Below are positions 8,237 through 17,781 of a stretch of DNA of 64,000 nt, one piece after another (positions within the stretch are counted from its first letter, which is position 1; every line of letters begins with the position of its first letter). The translations under genes and the position numbers were made by a program. Source of the stretch: JAVVEG01 sp041751425. GTDB lineage: Bacteria; Pseudomonadota; Gammaproteobacteria; Pseudomonadales; Pseudohongiellaceae. Location: assembly GCA_041751425.1 (NCBI GenBank), contig JBGSXL010000015.1, positions 25,607 through 89,606 on the forward strand. The letters are read 5' to 3'. Under the pieces are notes generated by a model. The model saw only the letters and a list, made by a program, of their open reading frames with translations. It did no database searches and was not told the DNA's origin.

Positions 8237-10411
8237 TCAAATATGGTTGTTAAATGCCTCAACGACTATAGATGGTGTCAGAATCTGCGGCAACAATATT
8301 GGTTCTGCGTTGGCCCCAGCCGGATACAGTATATACAAAGGCACACTGGGGCGGTTGAATTCATCCAGTACGCGACTGATCTCCGGGTCCTGGTTGGTCC
8401 AGTCACCTTTCATGTAAGTAATTCCCAGGTCGACCAGTGCTTGTTGCACCCTGTCGGTGTTCAGACTGGTTTGTTCGTTGGCAAGACAGGTGATGCACCA
8501 GGCCGCTGTCATGTTAACAAAAACGGGTTTGCCCTCTGCGCGCAATGCCGCCAACGCCTGCGCTGAGAAAGGTATATAGTTGACCTCCTCCTCGTCATAT
8601 TCAACACTTCCGTCAGCGTTGATATTGCTGATTTGCCGTGTTTCCAGCAGCGGCGAACTCAGCATAGAGAACGCACCCACCACGCTTATCAGGCTGAGCA
8701 CCAGCGTAACGGCGCGCCAGTTACCCTTGGCCGATGAGCGTTGCTGCAGCAGCCACATGCCAAAGGCCAGTAGCAGACACGCTGCGAAAACCGCTGCAAC
8801 ACCATTGATGCCGACCTGAATGCCCAGCACCCAGAGGAAATACAGTGCCGTTGCATACAGGGGAAATGCCATGAATTCCTTGAAGCGAACCATCCACTGC
8901 CCGGGTTTGGGCAGATACTTCAAAAAGCGTGGGCTGAATGACAATAGCAGGAACGGTAAAGCCATACCTATACCCAGGAAAATAAACACAATCATTGCAA
9001 CCAGCCAGGACTGCGACAGTGCAAATCCGAGTGCAGCGCCCATGAAAGGCGCGGTGCACGGGCTGGCTACCAGAGTGGCAAGCACGCCTGTGAAGAAAGA
9101 GCCTTTCAAACCTTTTTGCTGCGTCAGGTTGGCGCCAATACCCATAAACCCAGTGCCGAACTCATAAAGACCGGAAAGACTCAAACCCATGGTGAAGAAC
9201 AACATGATAATCAGAGCATTGAACAGCGGAGACTGCAGCTGGAAAGCCCAACCAATCGCTTCACCGCCTGCCCGCAACACCAGCAATAGCGACGCCAGCG
9301 CCATGAAAGTGACAACTATGCCAGCCGTATAAGAAAGACCGTGCATTTTCTGCTGCTGACCGGTGGAGTCGCTGCTTGCGGCAAAGCTCAGTACTTTCAA
9401 TGACAGGACGGGAAACACGCAGGGCATGAGATTGAGCATCAATCCACCAACCAGCGCGAACAATATGATCAAAGCCAGACTTTGTTCAGTGACACCGCTT
9501 CCCGGACCAGCGCCCGTCTCAGATGTAGCTGCTGCCAACGCACCCAGAGCGCTGATACTTTCTGCATCGGCAGGCTGCATAGACATGAGAAAACCGCGCA
9601 CATCACCACTGGCATCCGCAACGGTCAGTACACCAGCAAACTGCTCCAGGTCGCGCAGCACGCGGCGCGGTTGTTCGTGGGTAATTTGAATAAATGCGGG
9701 CGACAGAGACACATCGCGCAATGGGCCGGGTTTAAGAACCCGGCGAATCTCCGGGAAAAACCAGGCTTCAGTTGCGTTAGCGAATACGGCATCAGCACTG
9801 GCAAACGAAAAACTGACACGGTCCCCCGCCATCGTGAACATGCCTTCAATACCGTGATCCTGCAAAGGCAGACTGGCGCGGGTTTCGGAAAATGCCTGCG
9901 ACCATTTCGGATCAATACGTGGGCTGCTGGCGGTTACTGGCAACTCAGCGCGGATAACGCCATCGCCGATAATGCAAATATCATCACAGACCTGCCATTC
10001 AACATGGGCAGACATCGCAAACGTTGAGTCTGAGTAATTTTCAGGAATATTGATGGCTATTGGCAGGAATACTTCGTCTTTGTAGGAAAAAGTCACCAGG
10101 TCCGAACCGGGGAACGGCAGCCAGGTGGGATTGGGCCATTGAATCTCGCCAGCAGTGGCTCCTTCGGGCAACTGCCACTCATGAATGAAAGTGGCATCGC
10201 CGCTGTCACCCAGCCATTTGGAGTAGGTGTGCCACCCTGCCGTGGGCGTCAGGCGTATCGCCACCCACAGGGTTTGCCCCGGAGTGACTTCCAGAGTCTC
10301 AGAAACCAATTCGACTTCGATCTCTTCACCCTGAATGACATTGGCGTAGCTGCTGAAAGCCACCAGACTCAGGAAGATGAAACCGAGCAAATTGTAAATC
10401 CACTTCTGCAT
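8237..10411 (-). CDS. DsbD/ScsB-type protein-disulfide reductase
   Basis: This 724-residue membrane protein is predicted to carry reducing power from cytoplasmic thioredoxin to the periplasm. It has a signal peptide (1-23) and an N-terminal DsbD-like beta domain with C142-x3-C146. The central eight-helix domain has the paired membrane cysteines in NLMPCVFPVLS (C331) and ASPCTAPFMG (C452). A C-terminal thioredoxin-like domain has AAWCITC (C639/C642). The order alpha-beta-gamma matches DsbD; the long N-terminal region and the CITC active site lean towards ScsB-type proteins. AGGAG precedes the ATG. Likely partners are DsbC at 15113 and the anchored DsbA-like protein at 40613. Confidence 0.88.
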   Translation of the reverse strand: MQKWIYNLLGFIFLSLVAFSSYANVIQGEEIEVELVSETLEVTPGQTLWVAIRLTPTAGWHTYSKWLGDSGDATFIHEWQLPEGATAGEIQWPNPTWLPFPGSDLVTFSYKDEVFLPIAINIPENYSDSTFAMSAHVEWQVCDDICIIGDGVIRAELPVTASSPRIDPKWSQAFSETRASLPLQDHGIEGMFTMAGDRVSFSFASADAVFANATEAWFFPEIRRVLKPGPLRDVSLSPAFIQITHEQPRRVLRDLEQFAGVLTVADASGDVRGFLMSMQPADAESISALGALAAATSETGAGPGSGVTEQSLALIILFALVGGLMLNLMPCVFPVLSLKVLSFAASSDSTGQQQKMHGLSYTAGIVVTFMALASLLLVLRAGGEAIGWAFQLQSPLFNALIIMLFFTMGLSLSGLYEFGTGFMGIGANLTQQKGLKGSFFTGVLATLVASPCTAPFMGAALGFALSQSWLVAMIVFIFLGIGMALPFLLLSFSPRFLKYLPKPGQWMVRFKEFMAFPLYATALYFLWVLGIQVGINGVAAVFAACLLLAFGMWLLQQRSSAKGNWRAVTLVLSLISVVGAFSMLSSPLLETRQISNINADGSVEYDEEEVNYIPFSAQALAALRAEGKPVFVNMTAAWCITCLANEQTSLNTDRVQQALVDLGITYMKGDWTNQDPEISRVLDEFNRPSVPLYILYPAGANAEPILLPQILTPSIVVEAFNNHI

Positions 10412-10504
10412 GACGCGCTCCTGACCTTAACCTATAACCGCAGCCGATTGTACCCAATATAGCAACCGGCAAGCGACAGCAGTTGTGATAAAAAGTAACA
10501 TTTA

Positions 10505-12307
10505 TCAGGATGTTGGCTTTGCCGTTATCGGCTCAATATGCTCTACCAGCAGTTGTACATTGCGCTTGCCACGGTACTCATTAACATCCAGGCGATACAC
10601 CAGTCGCAATTCGCTTATATCATGTCTGGGCCACGCACCCTGCGGCACGTTGAACGCGATGGCATCCAGCACGGTATTGTTATTTTGTGGTGAAACTACC
10701 AGCTTCAGATGCTTGTCTGCCAACAGTCGCTGCTGCATCACTCTGAACACGCCATCGAACAGCGGTTCCGGGAAACTTTGCCCCCATGGACCGTTATCCC
10801 GTAGCAATTGCGCCATGCCAAGTGTCAGTTCCTGTGCATCAAGCTCGCCATCGCTGACTATGACCGCCTGCAAAGCCTCTTCGTTCAGGAGTCTGCCAAC
10901 TTCCAGTGCAAATGCGCTGGCAAAGCGCTCGTAGTGGCGCTTTTCAATGCTCAGTCCGGCAGCCATGGCATGGCCACCAAAGCGACTGATCAGCCCGGGA
11001 TTGCGTGTGGCAATGGTATCCAGTACATCGCGGATATGCAGCCCCTGGATGGAACGCGCCGACCCTTTGATCTCCGGCTCTGCCAGGTTTTTTGTGGCAG
11101 ATGAGCCTGCCATAACTCCGGTGTCAACCTCCCCATTGCCGGCGTCGGCGAAAGCAATGACGGGTCGGTGTAGTTTGTCCTTTATTCGTGAGGCAAGAAT
11201 ACCGATTACGCCCTGATGCCACTCGGTGTTGTAGATACACAGGCCAAATGGGAGTTGCTCGGCATTCAGGTCAATGGTTTGCAAAGTATCCAGTGCCTGA
11301 TCGCGCATCTGGGTTTCGATAACTTTGCGCTCTTCGTTGATACGGTCCAGACGCACAGCAATGGCTTTGGCTGTATGCTCATCATCAGTAAGCAGGCATT
11401 CAATACCCAGCTTCATGTCGTCCAGCCTGCCGGCGGCATTTAAGCGCGGGCCTACTGCAAACCCGAGATCCGCAGCGACGATATTGCCAACATCTCGGCG
11501 ACCTGTTTCCAGCAAAGCCAAAATACCAGGACAGGCTTTGCGCGCCCTTATTCGGCGCAGGCCTTCATTAACGAGGATACGATTATTCCTGTCCAGTGCT
11601 ACCACATCGGCTATCGTGCCAAGTGCCACCAGATCGAGCAGGTCTGCCAGATTCGGTTCTGTGATTTGCTGTTCAATAAACCAATTGCATTCGCGAAGCC
11701 GGGCACGCAACGCCAGCATCAGATAGAAAATCACACCAACGCCTGCCAGCGCCTTGCTGGGAAATTCACAATCGGTTTGGTTGGGATTCACTATCGCCTC
11801 AGCCAGTGGCAGTTCTCTGCCCGGCAAATGATGATCAGTAATCAATACCTGGATGCCGAAGGCATGTGCAGCTTCCACTCCTTCAATACTGGAAATGCCA
11901 TTGTCGACAGTGATGATCAAATGGGGTTCGCCCTGTTGAGCCAGAGTTACTATTTCAGGCGTTAAGCCATAGCCATACTCGAAACGATTCGGAACTATAT
12001 AGTCGACATTATTGAACCCCATACTACGAAGGGCGCGAACGCCCAGCGCACAGCTGGTGGCCCCATCGGCATCGAAGTCGGAGACTATCAACAACCTGTT
12101 TTGCTGTTGCAGATGTTGATACAGCAATTCAACAGCGCCAGATATGCCTTTCAACAAGGAGGGCGCGTGCAAGCGTTGCATCTCCAGAGACATGTCGTCA
12201 GTGCAACTGATATGCCGCGCGGCAAGCACGCGACGCAATACGGGGTGAAGATCGGAGGGTAGTCCATCCGCGCTGATCAGTTGTCTGCGCCGGATGTTGA
12301 GTGTCAT
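10505..12307 (-). CDS. recJ: Single-stranded-DNA-specific exonuclease RecJ
   Basis: This 600-residue 5'-3' exonuclease acts on single-stranded DNA in recombination and mismatch repair. The DHH phosphoesterase motifs are visible: DFDADG (77-82), DNG (135-137) and TDHHLP (158-163), followed by the DHHA1 domain with GRLDDMK and SRFGGHAMAAG. Its ATG overlaps the thrC stop by four bases (ATGA), indicating translational coupling. The hom-thrC-recJ order is frequent in Pseudomonas-like genomes. Length is slightly above the E. coli protein. Confidence 0.96.
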   Translation of the reverse strand: MTLNIRRRQLISADGLPSDLHPVLRRVLAARHISCTDDMSLEMQRLHAPSLLKGISGAVELLYQHLQQQNRLLIVSDFDADGATSCALGVRALRSMGFNNVDYIVPNRFEYGYGLTPEIVTLAQQGEPHLIITVDNGISSIEGVEAAHAFGIQVLITDHHLPGRELPLAEAIVNPNQTDCEFPSKALAGVGVIFYLMLALRARLRECNWFIEQQITEPNLADLLDLVALGTIADVVALDRNNRILVNEGLRRIRARKACPGILALLETGRRDVGNIVAADLGFAVGPRLNAAGRLDDMKLGIECLLTDDEHTAKAIAVRLDRINEERKVIETQMRDQALDTLQTIDLNAEQLPFGLCIYNTEWHQGVIGILASRIKDKLHRPVIAFADAGNGEVDTGVMAGSSATKNLAEPEIKGSARSIQGLHIRDVLDTIATRNPGLISRFGGHAMAAGLSIEKRHYERFASAFALEVGRLLNEEALQAVIVSDGELDAQELTLGMAQLLRDNGPWGQSFPEPLFDGVFRVMQQRLLADKHLKLVVSPQNNNTVLDAIAFNVPQGAWPRHDISELRLVYRLDVNEYRGKRNVQLLVEHIEPITAKPTS

Positions 12308-13692
12308 AGTTTGCTGCGGATAAAATCGGTGACTGCGGAAATCTCGTTGGCAAGCACGCTGTACCGTTCTTTGCGCTGCAACAGATCACGCAGATGCAAT
12401 GGCAATTCCGGTGACTGCAGACCCGCCTTCTCTACGGCTTCCGAGAACTTTACCGGATGCGCTGTAGCCAGAGTGATCATGGGTACGCTGGCGTCCGCAT
12501 TGCACACTCTGGCAGCTTTCACGCCAATGGCAGTATGTGGGTCGATCAGGAATTCAGTTTCTTCGAATACCTGACGGATGGTGGCGCAAGTTGTTGCGTC
12601 ATCCACGCTGACACTGGAGAACTGTTGCTGCAATTTCGCAACCTGTTCTGCTGTCAGATGTTGCGACTCGCTACCCAGACCGGTCACAAACTCGGCAACC
12701 GCTTTGCCGTCCTGTTTGAAAAGATCAAAAAGGTAACGCTCGAAATTACTGGACACCATAATATCCATGCTGGGTGACAAAGTAGGCGCCAGTTGTCCCA
12801 ATGAGTATTCATTATTGCTTATAAGTCGATGCAGAATATCATTGCTGTTCGTGGCAACGATCAATTGCTTCACGGGCAAGCCCATCTTCGATGCCAGATA
12901 GCCTGCGTAAATATCGCCGAAGTTGCCGGTTGGCACAGAGAAGGAAACCGGACGTAGCGGACCACCGAGATTCAATGCCGCATAAAAATAATAGACGATC
13001 TGCGCCATAATGCGCGCCCAGTTGATCGAATTCACGGCAACCAATTGTCTTCCCGGGGGTAGAAATGACTGATCACCGAAGGCGCTTTTGACGATGCGTT
13101 GGCAATCATCAAAATTGCCTGTCACTGCCAGATTGAATACGTTGTTACCAGGCACGGTTGTCATCTGCCGGCGCTGCACTTCAGAGACCCGTTTATGCGG
13201 ATGCAGAATGAAAATATCGACATGATCACTGTGTCGGCAACCTTCCAGCGCCGCTGAGCCGGTGTCACCGGACGTGGCGCCAAGAATAACTACTTTCTGA
13301 TTATTGCGGGTAAGTACATGATCCAGCAGATTGCCCAGCAGTTGCAATGCAAAGTCTTTAAATGCCAAAGTCGGGCCGCAGTAAAGCTCGAGCACCCATT
13401 CGTTATTACCCAGCATGCGCAACGGGGCTATCGCCTTGTGGGAAAATTTGGAATAACTCTTTTCGATCAGCGTAACAAGATCTGCGTCAGCAATTTCACC
13501 ATCCACAAACGGGCGGATAATCTTGAACGCAAGCTTCTCATAGGTGAGTCCGGCCCAACTGCTTATTTCCTCTTGACTGAACTGCGGCAGTGTTTCCGGC
13601 ACATACAAACCACCGTCAGGTGCTAAACCAGTGAGCAATACCTGCTCAAAATTCAGAGCTGGTGCACGACCTCGTGTACTGATGTATCTCAT
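12304..13692 (-). CDS. thrC: Threonine synthase
   Basis: This 462-residue PLP enzyme converts O-phosphohomoserine to threonine. The pyridoxal lysine lies in the motif PTLAFKDFALQLLG, and the phosphate-binding loop is in SVPTGNFGDIYAGY. The N-terminus MRYISTRG is the standard start of the long (group 1) threonine synthases. It is chosen over an upstream in-frame start at 13716 because GAGG lies five bases before the ATG at 13692. It starts just downstream of the hom stop and overlaps recJ at its end, consistent with a hom-thrC-recJ operon. Confidence 0.96.
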   Translation of the reverse strand: MRYISTRGRAPALNFEQVLLTGLAPDGGLYVPETLPQFSQEEISSWAGLTYEKLAFKIIRPFVDGEIADADLVTLIEKSYSKFSHKAIAPLRMLGNNEWVLELYCGPTLAFKDFALQLLGNLLDHVLTRNNQKVVILGATSGDTGSAALEGCRHSDHVDIFILHPHKRVSEVQRRQMTTVPGNNVFNLAVTGNFDDCQRIVKSAFGDQSFLPPGRQLVAVNSINWARIMAQIVYYFYAALNLGGPLRPVSFSVPTGNFGDIYAGYLASKMGLPVKQLIVATNSNDILHRLISNNEYSLGQLAPTLSPSMDIMVSSNFERYLFDLFKQDGKAVAEFVTGLGSESQHLTAEQVAKLQQQFSSVSVDDATTCATIRQVFEETEFLIDPHTAIGVKAARVCNADASVPMITLATAHPVKFSEAVEKAGLQSPELPLHLRDLLQRKERYSVLANEISAVTDFIRSKL

Positions 13693-13699
13693 ACCAACC

Positions 13700-15046
13700 T
13701 CAGCCGTTTTCCCCATCGAATGTTTCCACCCGAATACGCATCACCTTATCGGCTACCTGCTCGAGTTGCTCTATAACACCGATGGCAATATTCATCTGTG
13801 CTTCCTTCACTCTGTTGGTCAGCAGGACCACAGGGACAATGCCGGATTGAGCATCAGTACCATGTACTTCCTTCTGAATGACCGCTTCGATATTGATGCC
13901 GTAATTCATCATCACCTGTGATATCTGCGCCATGACGCCCACTTTGTCGTGAGCAGGAATTCGCAAGTAGTACTCGGATTCGATTTCACTGATATCAAGC
14001 GTCGGTATATCTGTATGCAGTGAGTTAAATGCTAAAGGTGGCACGCTGCCTGGCCGCCCGGCCGAGTTACTCACATTGCGAACAATATCAATAATGTCTG
14101 CAACTACGGATGATGCTGTAGCCTCGGCCCCGGCGCCTGCACCACAGTACAGTGTAGAGCCTGAAGAATCACCTTTCACAACTACGGCGTTCAATACGCC
14201 ATTTACATTGGCTATCAACTGCTGTTTTGGAATCAGTGTCGGGTGCACGCGCATCTCTATTCCTGCATCAGTTTTGCGCGCGATACCCAAATGTTTTATC
14301 CGGTAACCCAGTTCGTCTGCATAATTGATATCCGCTATCGTGATGGCGGAGATACCTTCTGTGTATACACTGTCGAAAGCCAGCGCAGTACCGAATGCAT
14401 TAGCAGCCAGTATCGCCAACTTGTGTGCGGCATCAATACCTTCCACATCGAAAGTAGGATCTGCTTCCGCATAACCCAGTTTCTGCGCTTCCTGCAGCAC
14501 GTCCGGGAAACTGCGTCGCGCCTCTCCCATTTCCGTCAGAATATAATTACCTGTGCCATTGATGATACCAGCCAGCCACTGTATGGAGTTGGCAGCCAGG
14601 CCTTCACGCAATGCTTTGATGATAGGAATGCCACCGGCTACTGCGCTTTCGTAAGCAACAATAACACCCTTTTTCTTGGCAGCTGCAAAGATGACATTGC
14701 CATGCACAGCAATCAACGCCTTATTCGCTGTCACCACGTGCTTGCCGTTCTCGATAGCCAGCAGCACCAATTCCAGAGCAGTTTCAAATCCACCTATCAA
14801 TTCGACAACGATATCTACATCCGGATCATGCGCCACTGCAAATACGTCAGTGCTAAACCGAATTCCCGCCATATCCAAGGAGGCATTTTCACGGCGAGAT
14901 GCCAGGTGTACTATTTTAAGTGTCTTGCCAAGGCGACGAGTCAATTCAGACTCTTTCTCCAGCAGCAGGCGCATCGTACCACCGCCTACTGTGCCTAAAC
15001 CGCACAACCCTATGCCAAATTGCTCTTTCAATCCTGCGTGACTCAA
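13700..15046 (-). CDS. hom: Homoserine dehydrogenase
   Basis: This 448-residue enzyme reduces aspartate semialdehyde to homoserine. It has an N-terminal Rossmann fold (GLCGLGTVGGG), the catalytic-domain motif GIINGTGNYILTEM, and a C-terminal ACT domain (DKVGVMAQISQVMMNYGINI) for probable threonine feedback. The start codon is TTG at 15046, preceded by GAGGAG at a five-base distance. No ATG or GTG lies early enough to keep the Rossmann fold. The 66-bp gap after dsbC contains a hairpin (GCGGGCA/TGCCCGC, about 15062-15085) without a T-run. Confidence 0.95.
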   Translation of the reverse strand: MSHAGLKEQFGIGLCGLGTVGGGTMRLLLEKESELTRRLGKTLKIVHLASRRENASLDMAGIRFSTDVFAVAHDPDVDIVVELIGGFETALELVLLAIENGKHVVTANKALIAVHGNVIFAAAKKKGVIVAYESAVAGGIPIIKALREGLAANSIQWLAGIINGTGNYILTEMGEARRSFPDVLQEAQKLGYAEADPTFDVEGIDAAHKLAILAANAFGTALAFDSVYTEGISAITIADINYADELGYRIKHLGIARKTDAGIEMRVHPTLIPKQQLIANVNGVLNAVVVKGDSSGSTLYCGAGAGAEATASSVVADIIDIVRNVSNSAGRPGSVPPLAFNSLHTDIPTLDISEIESEYYLRIPAHDKVGVMAQISQVMMNYGINIEAVIQKEVHGTDAQSGIVPVVLLTNRVKEAQMNIAIGVIEQLEQVADKVMRIRVETFDGENG

Positions 15047-15112
15047 GACCGCTCCTCATCAAGCGGGCAGGTACTTTTGCCCGCCTTCGCCTGCAATGTC
15101 AAAAAATTTTAA

Positions 15113-15856
15113 TTATTGTCCCAGCACTAATCCGCTGAGCCTGTCCACATCAAGATACCCGGGTACAACGGTACCATCCTTCATTACTATTGCCGGGGTG
15201 CCGGAAATACCCACCTGGTTTCCCAGCTGGTAATGCTTGAGCACCGGGCTGCTACACTCTCTGTTCGGCACATTTTGGCCGTTCTTCGCCTGATCCAAAG
15301 CCCGTTTGCGATCTTCGGAACACCAAACAGAAATCATTTTTGGAAACACTGCCGACGCGGCACCACCACGCGGGTATGCCAAATAGCGCACCTCGATGCC
15401 GAGCGCCAGAATGGCGTCCATATCACCGTGCAATTTTCGGCAGAATGTGCAATCAGCGTCCGTGAAAACTGTAATGGTTCCATTTACCTGATCGGGCCTG
15501 TAGATGATCATTTCCTCTTCAGGAACTGAAGCAATCAGTTCTGCAATGTTCGCTTTGCGGTTCTCGGCAGACAGATTAAAAAGCCCTGCATCGCTGGCAC
15601 GAAACAGATCACCGGAAACAATGAATTCGCCAGAGCGATCACTGAACAGCACTTCGCCGGTATTCAGTCGTACTTCCAATAAGCCAACCATCGGAGTTTC
15701 ACGAATGGATACAACCTGCAACTGCCCCTGACTCGCGGCGGCAATTGCTCTGCTCAATTTGTCGTGCAGAGTTTGCCCATCCTGCGCTAGAACACCCACT
15801 GCGCCGGACAGCATCAGGACGAAACTGCAAAGTATCAATTGCGCCAACTTCTTCAT
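15113..15856 (-). CDS. dsbC: Thiol:disulfide interchange protein DsbC
   Basis: This 247-residue periplasmic disulfide isomerase has a signal peptide (1-24, ending VLAQ), an N-terminal dimerisation domain and a thioredoxin-fold domain. The active site is C136-T-F-C139, and the cis-proline loop is SGTPAIV. A longer reading frame extends to 16261, but its extra 135 residues are a translation of repeat element A. GGAG seven bases before the ATG at 15856, together with the signal peptide, fixes the start. It is located upstream of hom-thrC-recJ, an arrangement common in Pseudomonas relatives. Confidence 0.94.
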   Translation of the reverse strand: MKKLAQLILCSFVLMLSGAVGVLAQDGQTLHDKLSRAIAAASQGQLQVVSIRETPMVGLLEVRLNTGEVLFSDRSGEFIVSGDLFRASDAGLFNLSAENRKANIAELIASVPEEEMIIYRPDQVNGTITVFTDADCTFCRKLHGDMDAILALGIEVRYLAYPRGGAASAVFPKMISVWCSEDRKRALDQAKNGQNVPNRECSSPVLKHYQLGNQVGISGTPAIVMKDGTVVPGYLDVDRLSGLVLGQ

Positions 15857-15976
15857 GGAGCTTCTCCGTATTAAACATTTCTCATGCGTTACCCGCCATT
15901 TACGCAGGTAGTGCAGCAAGGGGCTGACTTTAGCATGCAGACAAGACCCGATAAACAGCCGATCTCGCTCCTGCCG

Positions 15977-16005
15977 TATATAATTTCGCTGCCGTCCTTT
16001 TACAA
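15977..16005 (-). promoter_or_regulatory. Candidate dsbC promoter
   Basis: On the minus strand TTGTAA (16000-16005) and TATATA (15977-15982) are separated by 17 bases. They lie about 120 bp before the dsbC start and only two bases from the left end of repeat element A. The hexamers are imperfect sigma-70 matches. Confidence 0.45.
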
Positions 16006-16007
16006 TG

Positions 16008-16506
16008 GAGCGCTGTAGGTCGAGTTGGAGGCGGGAGGTGGTTCGAATCGGGACACGCCCACTAGTACATCCTTGTAGGGCTCGATCGCCCGCCTTCCCT
16101 GGCGGTCGACGGTCCCGCTCCGAACCACCTCCCGCCTTCACCTCTGGCAGCAACGCTCCGCTTGAAGAGTGGTAAACCAACGTCATTCTGCGAAACTGGT
16201 GCACGAGCAAGGTACGCGAATAATTCAGAGCACTGCTTCGAACCGTCTCTCGCGCTAGCACTTGCAGTCGCGTTCGCTCGAGGCGTGGCGTACCAGCGCT
16301 ATATTGCTAACCCGCACTTTCAGAGCGCGCAAACCATACCGAATTCCGCACAGTGTCAGGGCGGTGATGTGGGTGGTCGCGCGCAGGACCGTCGACCGCC
16401 AGGACCCCCCTCCGGGGATAAAGGCGGAAACGCGATCGAGCCCTACATGGACGTACTTGTGGGCGTGTCCTGCGCGCTTCCACCCACAGCGCCGACCGAG
16501 CTACGG
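16008..16506. repeat. Inverted-repeat element A (two structured units flanking a spacer)
   Basis: The left unit (16008-16140) has stem arms 16030-16054 and 16112-16136 (23 of 25 bases pair) and a nested CCGCC/GGCGG hairpin at 16090-16105. The right unit (about 16346-16504), in inverse orientation, has stem arms 16368-16389 and 16467-16488 (20 of 22 pair). The units share a core that includes CACGCCCAC and TGTAGGGCTCGATCG. The same arrangement recurs at 41785-42126. The 215-bp spacer between the units shows no gene. All reading frames crossing this segment look spurious. Confidence 0.85.
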
Positions 16507-16530
16507 AGTTCTCCTACGTGAGCGACGGAC

Positions 16531-16560
16531 AAAAAAAAGGGTAACCGAGATTACCCTTTT
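16531..16560 (-). terminator. Intrinsic terminator of rplS
   Basis: Reading the minus strand, an 8-bp stem AAGGGTAA/TTACCCTT with a six-base loop is followed by a run of eight T. It sits about 50 bases after the rplS stop and closes the rpsP-rimM-trmD-rplS transcript. A shorter T-run on the plus strand could give weak two-way termination. Confidence 0.85.
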
Positions 16561-16607
16561 CGATTAGCGATGCTTCGACCGAAGCGCCACCTGAGTGTAG
16601 CTGTCGC

Positions 16608-16973
16608 TTAGCTGACTTTCTTTTCCAGCTTCTCGGTGATACGTGCTGCACGGCCGGACAGGTCGCGTAGATAGTACAGTTTGGCCTGGCGTACATCGCC
16701 GCGACGCTTCAGCGTTATGCTGTCGATCATTGGGCTGTAAGTCTGGAACGTACGCTCAACGCCTACACCGTGAGAAATTTTACGCACTGTGAAAGCTGAG
16801 TTCAGGGCACGTTTGCGAATGCCGATTACCACGCCTTCGAATGCCTGCAAACGCTCACGGTCACCTTCTTTGATCTTGACCTGTACAACGACAGTATCGC
16901 CTGGACCAAAATCCGGGATTTCCTTGCTCATTTGCTCGTTTTCAATCTGTTGTATGATTTTGTTCTTGCTCAT
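16608..16973 (-). CDS. rplS: 50S ribosomal protein L19
   Basis: This 121-residue protein sits at the interface of the ribosomal subunits. Family motifs are present: FGPGDTVVVQVKIKEGDRER, AFEGVVIGIRKR and FTVRKIS. The start MSKNKIIQQIE at 16973 is supported by GGAG seven bases upstream; an extended frame to 17009 overlaps trmD and has no better signal. It is the last gene of the rpsP-rimM-trmD-rplS operon and is followed by a strong terminator. Confidence 0.97.
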   Translation of the reverse strand: MSKNKIIQQIENEQMSKEIPDFGPGDTVVVQVKIKEGDRERLQAFEGVVIGIRKRALNSAFTVRKISHGVGVERTFQTYSPMIDSITLKRRGDVRQAKLYYLRDLSGRAARITEKLEKKVS

Positions 16974-17005
16974 TGCCGTACTCCCGGTTGCCAGTTTTGC
17001 CCTGC

Positions 17006-17770
17006 TCACGGATTATTCTGTGGTGGGTTTGCTGCGCTGTGTTCACTGATAAATTCTTGCAATAATTTCTTTTGTTCGTCGTTCAAACTCTGTTGTTCCA
17101 GCAGATCAGGTCGTCTTAACCAGGTGACTCCCAAGCTCTGTTTGAGTCGCCAGCGTCTGATCTCTGCATGGTTGCCACCGGCCAATACTTCCGGGACTGA
17201 CAATCCTGCTATTTGCTGTGGCCGTGTGTAATGCGGGCAATCCAACAATCCTGTTGCAAACGAATCCTGCTCGGCGGAATCCTCGTGCCCCAGTGCACCT
17301 GGCTGGTAGCGTGTTACCGCATCCAGCAGAACCATCGCTGCCAATTCGCCGCCGCTGAGAACATAGTCCCCAATCGACCACTCTTCATCTATCTCTGTCT
17401 GTAAAATTCTTTCATCGATTCCCTGATAACGCCCGCAAACCAGAATCAAATTCGGTCTTGCCGACAATTCCCTCACACCTGCCTGATCCAGACGTCGCCC
17501 TTTAGGTGACAGGTAGATCACACTGGCCGGTTGTGGCAGATCACGCTTTGCTGCGTGTATAGCTGCCTGCAGTGGCTCTGTCTTCATCAACATGCCGGGG
17601 CCACCGCCAAAAGGCCGGTCATCCACTGTGCGATGTTTGTCCGTGGTGAAATCGCGCGGATTCCAGCACCTGACATTGATGATCCCTTCGCGACAAGCTC
17701 TGCTGCTGATGCCATAATCCGTAACGGCAGTAAACATTTCAGGGAACAGAGTGACAATACCAATATGCAT
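17006..17770 (-). CDS. trmD: tRNA (guanine-N1)-methyltransferase
   Basis: This 254-residue SPOUT enzyme methylates G37 of tRNAs that read CNN codons, preventing frameshifts. It starts MHIGIVTLFPEMF, contains FGGGPGMLMKTEPL and the trefoil-knot S-adenosylmethionine site (CGRYQGIDERI, GDYVLSGGELAAM). The ATG at 17770 is preferred; a GTG three codons upstream (17779) is also possible. It lies between rimM and rplS with very short spacing, the classic ribosomal-protein operon order. Confidence 0.96.
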   Translation of the reverse strand: MHIGIVTLFPEMFTAVTDYGISSRACREGIINVRCWNPRDFTTDKHRTVDDRPFGGGPGMLMKTEPLQAAIHAAKRDLPQPASVIYLSPKGRRLDQAGVRELSARPNLILVCGRYQGIDERILQTEIDEEWSIGDYVLSGGELAAMVLLDAVTRYQPGALGHEDSAEQDSFATGLLDCPHYTRPQQIAGLSVPEVLAGGNHAEIRRWRLKQSLGVTWLRRPDLLEQQSLNDEQKKLLQEFISEHSAANPPQNNP

Positions 17771-17781
17771 CGTAGTCACTC

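Noticed and set aside
14243..14998. 251-residue plus-strand frame inside hom
   Set aside because: Shadow of homoserine dehydrogenase, whose motifs are intact on the other strand.
15060..15086. Possible attenuator before hom
   Set aside because: A GC-rich hairpin exists, but no T-run and no leader peptide rich in Thr/Ile codons was seen.
16162..16567. Overlapping plus-strand frames of 101-119 residues
   Set aside because: They translate the right unit and spacer of repeat element A and differ in frame between copies; no conserved protein signal.
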